Assembly (NCBI GenBank): GCA_017745135.1
Contig: JAGIAB010000055.1
Location: 1-12,251, forward strand
Origin: Flavisolibacter sp.
Lineage (GTDB): Bacteria > Bacteroidota > Bacteroidia > Chitinophagales > Chitinophagaceae
DNA: 12,251 nt
Reading direction: 5' to 3'
Positions within the stretch are counted from its first letter, which is position 1, and each line of letters opens with the position of its first letter. The notes under the pieces were generated by a model that saw only the letters and a program-made list of their open reading frames with translations, had not been told where the DNA came from and did no database searches. Below are positions 1 to 6,477 of the stretch, piece by piece. Made by a program: the position numbers and the translations under genes.

Positions 1-17
1 ATGCCATTGATCATAAA
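1..17 (+). repeat. Near-identical 17-bp direct repeat, copy 1
   Basis: Positions 1-17 match 405-421 at 15 of 17 bases: ATGC, two variable bases, then TTGATCATAAA. The core contains the palindromic hexamer TGATCA. The copy lies on the window edge, so its left boundary cannot be seen. It could be a regulator site shared with a divergent or upstream gene, or one end of a repeat-bounded segment. Confidence 0.4.
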
Positions 18-370
18 ATTTTGGCCCCCTGTTGTGATGAATATTGAAAGACGATCCGGGTTCTAACGAAACTTTCAGTAAATGCGGTTTCATATGTAAA
101 AGATATAAAATTTACTCAAATTGACTAAAAATACTCCAGTTTATGTTACTATAATACCAACTATTGCGAATTAGTTGGGAATTATTTCTGGCGGAATCAA
201 TGAAATTTGACATAACGATTGCTTACATGTTTTTTCGAAGAGAAATTTTAAAACGACCGTAAATTCCTTGCTATGCTGTATGAAAGAAAATTCCTGCTCA
301 ATTTTTCTTGTTTAGTGCGACAGCTATTGCAAGGCTTTGGAGAAGAGATACAACGATTGCCAAAACATCC

Positions 371-425
371 TTGATCATATGCACATGGAAACATTCAAAA
401 CATGATGCTGTTGATCATAAATCAA
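371..425 (+). promoter_or_regulatory. Paired TTGATCATA motifs, candidate operator before the operon
   Basis: TTGATCATA occurs at 371-379 and again at 411-419, start-to-start distance 40 bp (close to four helical turns), ending about 20 bp before the ATG at 442. The second copy continues into ATCAA at 421-425, giving an inverted repeat TTGAT-N5-ATCAA (411-415 with 421-425). A third copy sits at 7-15. The repetition and spacing are seen directly; binding by a regulator is inference, and no regulator gene is present in the window. Confidence 0.35.
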
Positions 426-441
426 AACCAAAACCAAGCAT

Positions 442-885
442 ATGAAAGTTTACTTAATCGTTTTGATGTTAATTATCGGGTTTGTATTAACCCTGCACCT
501 GGCCATGAACGCACAAGTAGGTGCCATTGTAAAAAATCCGAGAATGGGTAATGCTTTATTCTGGAGTATCGGTGCAGCTACTGCTATCATCATCGGGCTT
601 ACTGGTTGGGATCCCGGATTTTTTTCAAATCTGAAAGGAGTTCCGGCTTGGTTACTAACAGCCGGCATTATGGGTGGTGCATTAGTTTTTGGTATTGCCT
701 GGGCAATGCCTAAATTAGGTGCAGGAACGGCCTTTGTACTGATGATTGCAGGGCAGGTAATTTCAGGAATGGTCTTTTCACATTTCGGTTGGTTGGGCTC
801 TCCGGTTGAACCGTTCACTTTAATCAAATTTCTTGGCGTGGTGTTATTGATTGCAGGAGCTGCCATTGTTACACTTGCTAAGTAA
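442..885 (+). CDS. DMT-superfamily small membrane transporter, YdcZ/DUF606-like
   Basis: A 147-residue, strongly hydrophobic protein with about five membrane segments (near residues 3-21, 38-54, 68-89, 94-115 and 127-145), which is the usual size and layout of the YdcZ/DUF606 branch of the drug/metabolite transporter superfamily. The segment around residues 104-119 (GQVISGMVFSHFGWLG) fits the conserved stretch of that family, and the Asn-containing turn near residue 23 after the first helix also fits. It would sit in the inner membrane. Substrates of the family are mostly unknown. As first gene of the run, 21 bases before the IolE-like gene, it may export or import a pathway metabolite, but this is inferred only from position. 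The ATG follows an A-rich leader (CAAAACCAAAACCAAG) without a Shine-Dalgarno site. Confidence 0.85.
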   Translation: MKVYLIVLMLIIGFVLTLHLAMNAQVGAIVKNPRMGNALFWSIGAATAIIIGLTGWDPGFFSNLKGVPAWLLTAGIMGGALVFGIAWAMPKLGAGTAFVLMIAGQVISGMVFSHFGWLGSPVEPFTLIKFLGVVLLIAGAAIVTLAK

Positions 886-906
886 AGTGCTTAAAATATT
901 ATACTT

Positions 907-1851
907 ATGGAAAATGCAAATTCATACAGCCGCAGGGATTTTGTAAGGCTTGCAGGGATGGCTGGAGCCGCAGCGCTTATAGCTCCCAATTTTGCTTTTG
1001 AAGAAGCAAAAAAAAGAAAGTTCAAAATAGGCGCTACGTTTATCCTTTGGGGTTATAATTCTGATAACCTTGAACCTGCATTGAAGGACATGGCAGCCTT
1101 AGGTTATCATTCCTTCGAAACCTTTGGAAATGTTATTGATGATTGGGAAACCAAGCGTGGTGGTTTTGGCCAGGTAGTGCAAAAGTACGGCGTGCCCATT
1201 GTGTCAGCATTTTGCCAAACCGATGTTTTAGACCCTTCAAAGAAAAAAGCTGAATTAGACAAACTTATTCGCTGGTCAAAATTATTAAAGGCTAATGGTG
1301 GCAAGGTAATAGAGTATTGTGCAGGTGGCAGACGTGCAAAGGATTTCAATTACAAGGATCACGCAAAGTACATGATAGAGTCCATGAATGATTTTGCCAA
1401 AGCAGTGACTGATGAAGGCCTTGTTTGTGCTTTGCATCCCCATACAGGCACTCCAGTAGAAACAGAGGAGGAAATTTATTATGTAATGAACAACCTCGAC
1501 ACAAGGTATATGAAGTTTGGGCCTGATGTAGGACAGATACAAAAAGGCGGTGGCGACCCCGTAAAGGTTTGTAAAGACTTTATGTCGTTGATTGAACATG
1601 TTCACTTAAAAGATTACGCTGGTGGCGAAACAGGATACCTGGGTTATTCGCCATTAGGTAAAGGGCAGGTGAAAATTGCGGAAATATTGAAAATGCTGGA
1701 GAAAAGAAGAAAAAAAATGGCAGGCATGATCATGTTTGAACTGGATTACCAGCAAAATGGCAAACCGCCTTACACCAACTTTGAAGCCGCAAAGGTTTCA
1801 AGAGATTTCCTGGCGAAGCTGGATTATAAGTTTACACCTATAACAGCTTGA
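907..1851 (+). CDS. Tat-signal sugar phosphate isomerase/epimerase-fold protein, IolE-like
   Basis: A 314-residue xylose-isomerase-like TIM-barrel protein. The N-terminus has a twin-arginine motif (SRRDFVR, residues 8-14) followed by a hydrophobic stretch (about 15-27) and a possible cleavage site after residue 30, so export in folded form is likely. Candidate metal ligands are Glu136, His177/His179, Asp207, His231/His233 and Glu278. The stretch GGGDPVKVCKDF followed by HVHLKDY and PLGKGQV (about 214-255) resembles inosose dehydratase IolE and related proteins more than simple isomerases. Possible activities are dehydration, epimerisation or aldol-type cleavage of a keto-sugar or keto-polyol; the substrate cannot be read from sequence. 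IolE itself is cytoplasmic, so the signal peptide is a real difference. The gene lies 21 bases after the transporter gene and is probably co-transcribed with it. Confidence 0.85.
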   Translation: MENANSYSRRDFVRLAGMAGAAALIAPNFAFEEAKKRKFKIGATFILWGYNSDNLEPALKDMAALGYHSFETFGNVIDDWETKRGGFGQVVQKYGVPIVSAFCQTDVLDPSKKKAELDKLIRWSKLLKANGGKVIEYCAGGRRAKDFNYKDHAKYMIESMNDFAKAVTDEGLVCALHPHTGTPVETEEEIYYVMNNLDTRYMKFGPDVGQIQKGGGDPVKVCKDFMSLIEHVHLKDYAGGETGYLGYSPLGKGQVKIAEILKMLEKRRKKMAGMIMFELDYQQNGKPPYTNFEAAKVSRDFLAKLDYKFTPITA

Positions 1852-1893
1852 ACCGTTTTACAAAAGATAAATAACAAAAAGGTATTCACATAA

Positions 1894-1943
1894 ATGATGT
1901 TTTGGTACATCATAGACACAGTCCATCTTATGAGAGGACTGTG
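1894..1943 (+). repeat. Two tandem hairpins before the semialdehyde dehydrogenase gene
   Basis: The first is ATGATG (1894-1899) pairing with CATCAT (1908-1913) around an 8-base loop. The second is a perfect 8-bp stem, CACAGTCC (1917-1924) with GGACTGTG (1936-1943), around an 11-base loop. The second ends 17 bases before the ATG at 1961. No T-tract follows either, so an intrinsic terminator is unlikely. They could be an mRNA structure affecting translation or stability, or an operator. Confidence 0.5.
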
Positions 1944-1960
1944 AATGGGAGAATTGAATC

Positions 1961-3433
1961 ATGGAAGTGCTTAATAATTACATAAACAGCAGTTGGGTAA
2001 AGAGTAAAGAAACCAATACCTCAGATATCATTAATCCTGCGACGCAGGAAATACTTGGAAAAGTTCCTATGGGAAAGGGTACGGCCACAGATGTAGCACG
2101 GGCAGTTGAAGCTGCAGCAGAGGCTTATAAAATTTGGAGCCAGGTACCTGTAATGAAAAGAGTGCAGCCCTTGTATAAGCTAAAACAGTTGCTCGAAGAA
2201 AATGCTGAAGATATTGCAAGGACCATTACAACAGAATGTGGTAAAACTATAGCAGAATCAAGGGGAGAATTGCAAAGAGCTATCGAAAATGTGGAAACGG
2301 CTTGCGGTACTCCCATGTTGATACAAAGCGAGTTTTCTGAAAACATTGCAGGTGGTGTTGATGAATTCATGATTCGTCAGCCGCTGGGTGTTTGCGCATG
2401 CATTGCGCCGTTCAATTTTCCGGGAATGATACCATTTTGGTTTCTTCCTTACGCGATTGCCTGTGGAAATACATTTATCCTGAAGCCATCGGAAAAAGTT
2501 CCGCTGACCATGATGAAGGTTTTCAAATTGATTGAACAAATTGATTTGCCATCAGGCGTTATTAATTTGGTGCATGGTGGTAAAGAAACGGTTGATGCTT
2601 TATTAGACCATCCTGAAATCAAAGCCATCAGCTTTGTTGGTTCTTCTAACATTGCCAGATATGTTTATTCCCGCGGTGCGGCCAATGGAAAAAGAGTGCA
2701 GGCACAAGGTGGTGCAAAAAATCCCGTGGTGATTCTTCCCGATGCAGATATAGAAATGTCTGTACAGATTGTAACCGATAGTGTGTATGGTTGCGCAGGA
2801 CAACGTTGTCTTGCTGCTTCCAATATCATTACGGTTGGTGATAAAGGGAGTATTAAAGAGGCTTTATACGAATCAGCAAAGAAAAGAACCACTGGTTTTG
2901 GCTTAGATGAAACGATTGAAATGGGCCCCGTGATCAGTAAAGAAAGTCGTACAAGAGTAGAAAGCCTCGTTGATAAAGCAGTAAGTGAAGGAGCTAAAGT
3001 TTTACTCGATGGAAGGAATGCAAAGGTTAGTGGTTATGAAAATGGAAACTTTATCCGACCAACTATATTGGAAGGCTTGCCCCTGAATGGCGAAACCATT
3101 CGAACAGAAATTTTTGGACCGGTAATGAGCCTGATTGAATTGGAAACAGTGGATGATGCTTTGAATTTTATTAACAATGGTCATTATGGTAATATGGCCT
3201 GTTTATTTACAAGCAGTGGCGCTAATGCAAGAAAGTTCCGCAGCCTTGCCAATGCAGGAAACATCGGGATCAATATAGGAGTAGCGGCGCCTATGGCGCA
3301 GTTCCCATTCAGTGGATGGAAGGAAAGCTTCTTTGGTGATTTACATGGGCAGGGGCGGCATGCCATTGAATTCTTCACCCAAACAAAAGTGGTGATTGAA
3401 CGATGGCCGAGAGAATGGTCACGAAAATTTTAA
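1961..3433 (+). CDS. mmsA: CoA-acylating (methyl)malonate-semialdehyde dehydrogenase
   Basis: A 490-residue aldehyde dehydrogenase of the MmsA/IolA class, which oxidises methylmalonate semialdehyde to propionyl-CoA, or malonate semialdehyde to acetyl-CoA, with NAD, CoA and loss of CO2. Full family length. Visible motifs: PFNFP with oxyanion-hole Asn152, the FVGS turn (226-229), catalytic Cys283 in GQRC with the Arg typical of this CoA-dependent class just before it, EIFGP (383-387), and the C-terminal FPFSGW and FFGDLHG block (448-463), which is highly characteristic of MmsA/IolA. Cytoplasmic. The ATG has a purine-rich GGGAGA about 10 bases upstream, the nearest thing to a Shine-Dalgarno site in the window. 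It follows two hairpins. With the IolE-like protein and two polyol-type dehydrogenases nearby it probably performs the terminal step, making acyl-CoA. Malonate versus methylmalonate semialdehyde cannot be decided here. Confidence 0.95.
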   Translation: MEVLNNYINSSWVKSKETNTSDIINPATQEILGKVPMGKGTATDVARAVEAAAEAYKIWSQVPVMKRVQPLYKLKQLLEENAEDIARTITTECGKTIAESRGELQRAIENVETACGTPMLIQSEFSENIAGGVDEFMIRQPLGVCACIAPFNFPGMIPFWFLPYAIACGNTFILKPSEKVPLTMMKVFKLIEQIDLPSGVINLVHGGKETVDALLDHPEIKAISFVGSSNIARYVYSRGAANGKRVQAQGGAKNPVVILPDADIEMSVQIVTDSVYGCAGQRCLAASNIITVGDKGSIKEALYESAKKRTTGFGLDETIEMGPVISKESRTRVESLVDKAVSEGAKVLLDGRNAKVSGYENGNFIRPTILEGLPLNGETIRTEIFGPVMSLIELETVDDALNFINNGHYGNMACLFTSSGANARKFRSLANAGNIGINIGVAAPMAQFPFSGWKESFFGDLHGQGRHAIEFFTQTKVVIERWPREWSRKF

Positions 3434-3482
3434 CAGCTAACGATCGCTTGCTATTCAACAATATTTTTTACTACAATCAGAT

Positions 3483-4277
3483 ATGATGCTTACGTTGAAA
3501 AAAGCTTTTTGTCCGCCTTTTCAATTACAGACAAAGCTCAACTTTTTGGGAATTGATTGTGTTGTTACTGACCTGAGTCACACCATCACTACAGAAGATC
3601 CGACATTCATTGGCCATCAGAGAACCTTAATATGGAACCATCTTACGCATGAAGAAACGCAAAAGATTGGTTTGACCAAGCCTCCTTATTCTTATAAAGT
3701 TGTTGGCTTCACCATGTGCGACCATTCTAATACTCATGTCGATGCCATCAATCACGTGGTAAATGAACCTAATGCCCGTGCTGTAAATGAACTGCCACTG
3801 GAATGGTTCATGGCTCCCGGAGTTTGGTTTGACTTCTCACACAAAGAACCGAGCAGCTACATCACCAAAGCCGATGTTGAAGAAGCGATTGAAAAAACAG
3901 GTGTGACCATTCAACCACAGTCTGTAGTTTTTTATTACACCGGCTGGTATAAAAAATGGAAAAAACCGTTTGAGTATATCCGTAACTACCCTGGTGTTGA
4001 CAGAAGTGCTATTGAATATCTTAATGATTTAGGCGCCATTTGTGTTGGTGCTGATGCACCAAGTATTGATAGCTATAATGAAGTAGCTGTGGTAAGAGAA
4101 CAGCCTGCTCATATTGTATGTCGTGAAAGGGAGATATTGAATATTGAAAACCTGGCACAGGTTGATATGATACCGGCCCACGAATTTTGGTTTGTTGGAT
4201 TGCCGCTGAAAATAAAAGGTGGTTCGGGCTCTCCGTTCAGAGGAGTAGCGCTTGTACCTGAAAATAAAATAAAATAA
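3483..4277 (+). CDS. Cyclase-family metal-dependent hydrolase (KynB/isatin-hydrolase-like)
   Basis: A 264-residue member of the cyclase family that includes bacterial kynurenine formamidase and isatin hydrolase, which use divalent metals to hydrolyse amide, lactam or related bonds. Visible signatures: DLSHTI near residue 30; the metal motif at 81-91, reading H-x-N-T-H-x-D-A-x-N-H (His81, His85, Asp87, His91); a GADAPSID block at 189-196; and a GSGSPFRGVAL block near 248-257. The usual motif is HxGTHxDxPxH, so Gly is Asn83 and Pro is Ile89 here. No signal peptide; cytoplasmic. ATG codons lie at 3483 and 3486, and either could start. In this catabolic setting it may open a lactone, lactam or ring diketone, but a kynurenine role is unsupported since no other tryptophan gene is near. 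Confidence 0.88.
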   Translation: MMLTLKKAFCPPFQLQTKLNFLGIDCVVTDLSHTITTEDPTFIGHQRTLIWNHLTHEETQKIGLTKPPYSYKVVGFTMCDHSNTHVDAINHVVNEPNARAVNELPLEWFMAPGVWFDFSHKEPSSYITKADVEEAIEKTGVTIQPQSVVFYYTGWYKKWKKPFEYIRNYPGVDRSAIEYLNDLGAICVGADAPSIDSYNEVAVVREQPAHIVCREREILNIENLAQVDMIPAHEFWFVGLPLKIKGGSGSPFRGVALVPENKIK

Positions 4278-4298
4278 AGTAATCCTATGTTGAATGAA

Positions 4299-4313
4299 TG
4301 TTCCGCAGGAACA
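4299..4313 (+). repeat. Palindromic hairpin 1 of intergenic cluster (GTTCC-N3-GGAAC type)
   Basis: TGTTCC (4299-4304) pairs with GGAACA (4308-4313) around the 3-base loop GCA. It shares the GTTCC-N3-GGAAC core with the next hairpin 51 bp downstream, so the two may be copies of one repeat family. Confidence 0.6.
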
Positions 4314-4342
4314 ACTGGTCGGTAGAAGAAATCATATAAATA

Positions 4343-4380
4343 CACGAAGCGTTCCTTCGGAACGCCTTGTGAAAACACAA
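4343..4380 (+). repeat. Palindromic hairpin 2 of intergenic cluster, with an overlapping small stem
   Basis: GCGTTCC (4349-4355) pairs with GGAACGC (4359-4365) around TTC. The stem extends outward past one mismatch, including a CAC/GTG pairing (4343-4345 with 4369-4371). An alternative overlapping stem pairs TTGTG (4367-4371) with CACAA (4376-4380) around AAAA. The overlap means the outer part of the first stem and the second stem exclude each other. Confidence 0.6.
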
Positions 4381-4398
4381 CAATAATCAACCAACGAA

Positions 4399-4415
4399 TT
4401 CTCCCTGTGGGAGAA
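4399..4415 (+). repeat. Palindromic hairpin 3 of intergenic cluster
   Basis: TTCTCCC (4399-4405) pairs perfectly with GGGAGAA (4409-4415) around a TGT loop. No T-tract follows. Its sequence is unrelated to hairpins 1 and 2, although the design (7-bp stem, 3-base loop) matches hairpin 2. Confidence 0.6.
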
Positions 4416-4428
4416 GTAAAAATTGCAA

Positions 4429-4461
4429 AGATCCCGGAGGTCTTCAGAAGCTCCGGGATCT
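4429..4461 (+). repeat. Palindromic hairpin 4 of intergenic cluster, 11-bp perfect stem
   Basis: AGATCCCGGAG (4429-4439) pairs perfectly with CTCCGGGATCT (4451-4461) around an 11-base loop (4440-4450). It ends 20 bases before the alcohol dehydrogenase ATG at 4482. The GC-rich stem would be the most stable in the gap. The bases after it are A-rich, not T-rich, so a classical intrinsic terminator is not supported; a processing or stabilising structure, or a REP-like repeat, is more likely. Confidence 0.65.
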
Positions 4462-4481
4462 AAAGAAATTAAAAACGAATT

Positions 4482-5564
4482 ATGAGTTTACCTAAGGAAA
4501 TGGATGCGCTGGTGTTAAAAGGCGTTCGTGATTTTGCTGTTGAAACTGTGCCCGTTCCGCAACCTGATGCCGATGAAGTGATCTGTAAAGTGGATACAAC
4601 ATTTATTTGCGGTACCGATCCTCATATTATCAATGGTGATTTTCCAGGCTTTTGGCCAACCGGTTATCCTTTTATACCCGGGCACGAATGGTCTGGCACA
4701 GTGGTGCAGGCAGGAGCAAAAGCCACACAACTTGGATGGAAAGAAGGCGACCGTGTGTGCGGAATTTCTCATTGCGGTTGCGGCTATTGTGCGATGTGTT
4801 TAAAGGGCCGTTACAATGAATGTTTGAATTATGGTTACGAAGAAAGAGGGCATCGGCAATACGGACATTACACTCCCGGTGCTTATGCACAATACATGCG
4901 TTCATCTGTAAAAAGTATTTATAAAGTTCCAGACTCTATGTCTTTGGAATATGCTGCTTGTGTAGACCCGTTAAGCATTGCATTGTACACTGTTAAACGT
5001 TCGCGTCTGCAGCCCGGTGATGATATTCTTGTTTTGGGAACAGGGCCACAGGGTTTAATGGCAATTCTCATTGCAAAGGCATTGGGCGCCGGCCGCATAC
5101 TGGCAGTAGGTAGTGGCGATCGTTTGAAAAAAGCAGAAGAGTTAGGTGCAGTGCCCATCAGTTATAAAGATGGTGATGTAGTGCAAAAAGTAAAAGATCT
5201 TACCAACGGTTTAGGTGCACCTGCTGTATTGGAATGTGCAGGTACAACGGATTCTATACGACAAGCATGTTTGGCTGCAGCGAAAGGTGGCGTGGTTTCC
5301 GTAATTGGTATTCCCCATGAGGAGCCTTCTTTACCAATGAAAAGAATTGTGTTGGATGAAATTGAAATTGTTGGTAACCGTGCCAATCCAAACACAGCAC
5401 AGGAGGCCATCAGTTTATTAGTAAACAAACGGGTTGATTTAACGCCTTTGATGACGCACCGCTTTCCTTTGAAAGAATTCAGTACAGCACTCGATGTTTT
5501 TGAAAAGAGAAAAGATGGAGCTATCAAAGTTGCTACCAAACCAAATGGAATGAATTTAAATTGA
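4482..5564 (+). CDS. Zinc-dependent medium-chain alcohol/polyol dehydrogenase
   Basis: A 360-residue medium-chain dehydrogenase/reductase, full family length, oxidising an alcohol or polyol hydroxyl to a ketone or aldehyde with NAD(P). Catalytic zinc ligands: Cys43 (in CGTD) and His68-Glu69 (GHEW); the third-ligand position is in VDPLS, with Asp162 where many relatives have Glu. The structural zinc site is Cys100, Cys103, Cys106 and Cys114 (spacing C-x2-C-x2-C-x7-C). The Rossmann motif is GTGPQG (186-191). It looks closer to sorbitol/threonine-dehydrogenase-like enzymes than to simple ethanol dehydrogenases, but the substrate is not readable. Cytoplasmic. The ATG follows an A-rich stretch. 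The 204-bp gap before it is filled with hairpins, and a repeat-bearing gap also follows, so this gene could be expressed at a different level from its neighbours. Confidence 0.92.
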   Translation: MSLPKEMDALVLKGVRDFAVETVPVPQPDADEVICKVDTTFICGTDPHIINGDFPGFWPTGYPFIPGHEWSGTVVQAGAKATQLGWKEGDRVCGISHCGCGYCAMCLKGRYNECLNYGYEERGHRQYGHYTPGAYAQYMRSSVKSIYKVPDSMSLEYAACVDPLSIALYTVKRSRLQPGDDILVLGTGPQGLMAILIAKALGAGRILAVGSGDRLKKAEELGAVPISYKDGDVVQKVKDLTNGLGAPAVLECAGTTDSIRQACLAAAKGGVVSVIGIPHEEPSLPMKRIVLDEIEIVGNRANPNTAQEAISLLVNKRVDLTPLMTHRFPLKEFSTALDVFEKRKDGAIKVATKPNGMNLN

Positions 5565-5566
5565 TA

Positions 5567-5661
5567 ACACGAATTATATGCACGAATTACACGAATTGCT
5601 TAACTAATTGCTAAATGCTTTTTTTTCATTTCAGGTTCGTGTAATTCGTTCTAATTCGTGT
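5567..5661 (+). repeat. Long imperfect inverted repeat of ACACGAATTA units
   Basis: The left arm (5567-5595) and right arm (5636-5661) pair as 10 bp (ACACGAATTA) plus 14 bp (ACGAATTACACGAA), separated by a small asymmetric internal loop. The 40-base loop (5596-5635) contains a run of T. Within each arm the unit ACGAATTA is itself repeated. I recall similar CACGAATTACACGAATT elements between genes in many Bacteroidota genomes, but I cannot check here. It fills most of the 125-bp gap between the alcohol dehydrogenase and the SDR gene. Confidence 0.75.
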
Positions 5662-5689
5662 AATAAATAAAAAATTAAACAAGACTACC

Positions 5690-6445
5690 ATGAGTAATAA
5701 AATAATGATTGTAAGCGGCGGAGCATCGGGATTGGGATTAGCGGCGGCAGAGAAATTTGCTAAAAACGGGTACAATATTGTTTTGATTGACGTCAATGAA
5801 GAGAAAGGAAAAAAAGCAGAAGAAAAAATAAAAGGGATGGGCGTAGATGCTGTTTTCTGTCTTTGCGATATTTCCAACAAAGAGCAGGTGCAAAAAGCAG
5901 CACAAATTGCCAGGGAACGTTTCGGCCGTGCCGATGTATTGATTAATAATGCAGGCCTCGAAGTTCGCGGAAGCATCCTGCAGTGCGAAGAAGATGATTG
6001 GGTGCGTTTGTACGAGATCAATCTCAAAGGAATTTATTACATGTCCAATGCTTTTGTTCCCATGATGGTAGAACAAAAGAAAGGTGCAGTAGTAAATACC
6101 GGTTCTATTTTAGGTTATCGTACCGTGCCTGAACGTGCAGCCTATTCATCATCCAAAGGTGCAATTGATACGCTAACACGCAGCATGGCTTTCGATTTAG
6201 CTCAACACAACATTCGTGTGAATTGTGTGGTGCCTGGTGCTATTGATACGCCTTTGTTAAGAGGTTCGATCAATGATTCTCCAGATCCGGCGGAAACAGA
6301 AAAGGTGCTGGGATCAAAAAGTGTGTTCGGACGTATGGGTACATCGGAAGAAGTAGCCAACGTGATGTACTTTCTTGCATCGGATGAAGCATCGTTTGTA
6401 ACCGGCGCTGCTTATTTTGTTGATGGCGGCTGGTCGATCATGTAA
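5690..6445 (+). CDS. Short-chain dehydrogenase/reductase (classical SDR)
   Basis: A 251-residue classical SDR, typical length. The cofactor motif is SGGASGLG (9-16), with Ser where the family consensus TGxxxGxG has Thr. Asp34 at the end of the second strand suggests NAD rather than NADP. The structural NNAG motif is at 86-89, and the catalytic residues are Asn111, Ser139, Tyr152 and Lys156 (YSSSK). The C-terminus ends in the common YFVDGGWSI pattern. Its likely role is reversible oxidation of a hydroxyl to a ketone, perhaps the second oxidation after the zinc dehydrogenase, or the reverse reduction. FabG-like or glucose 1-dehydrogenase-like labels are possible, but location in a catabolic cluster argues against a fatty acid role. 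Cytoplasmic. The ATG follows an A-rich leader just after an inverted repeat. Confidence 0.93.
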   Translation: MSNKIMIVSGGASGLGLAAAEKFAKNGYNIVLIDVNEEKGKKAEEKIKGMGVDAVFCLCDISNKEQVQKAAQIARERFGRADVLINNAGLEVRGSILQCEEDDWVRLYEINLKGIYYMSNAFVPMMVEQKKGAVVNTGSILGYRTVPERAAYSSSKGAIDTLTRSMAFDLAQHNIRVNCVVPGAIDTPLLRGSINDSPDPAETEKVLGSKSVFGRMGTSEEVANVMYFLASDEASFVTGAAYFVDGGWSIM

Positions 6446-6477
6446 ACATGAGACAAGTATTGATAGAGATAATAATC

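Larger units (their letters stand above)
1..441. other. Non-coding leader region upstream of the gene cluster
   Basis: No convincing gene lies here. The longest + strand ATG reading frames that I traced encode about 20 residues (200-262) and 33 residues (273-374), with no recognisable family. The first bases may include the tail of an upstream gene: one frame is open from the window edge to a TGA at 45-47 and another to a TAA at 64-66, but neither short peptide is recognisable. The region is AT-rich and contains three copies of TTGATCATA (7-15, 371-379, 411-419). The most economical reading is the promoter and regulatory region of the operon starting at 442. I could not place a confident Bacteroidota -7 box (TAnnTTTG). 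Confidence 0.6.

Noticed and set aside
1..66. Possible 3' end of an upstream gene at the window edge
   Set aside because: Two frames are open from the edge to stops at 45-47 and 64-66, but the 14- and 21-residue tails match nothing I recognise, so no partial gene is called.
200..374. Two short + strand reading frames (200-262, 20 residues; 273-374, 33 residues)
   Set aside because: No recognisable domain, very short, and surrounded by AT-rich sequence with many stops. Nothing beyond an open frame supports them.
3483..4277. Assignment as kynurenine formamidase (kynB)
   Set aside because: The metal motif differs at two conserved positions, and no tryptophan or kynurenine gene is in the window. 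Only the family level is supported.
4429..4461. 11-bp stem read as an intrinsic terminator after the hydrolase gene
   Set aside because: The stem is strong, but the bases after it are A-rich with no T-tract on either strand, so termination is not supported by sequence.
5567..5661. Repeated ACGAATTA units as a CRISPR array
   Set aside because: Units are short, partly inverted, irregularly spaced and without spacers of constant length. No cas gene is nearby.
5162..6076. Long antisense reading frames opposite the alcohol dehydrogenase and SDR genes
   Set aside because: They lie opposite genes with full catalytic motifs, and their predicted proteins show no domain or sensible composition. They are by-products of the coding strand.
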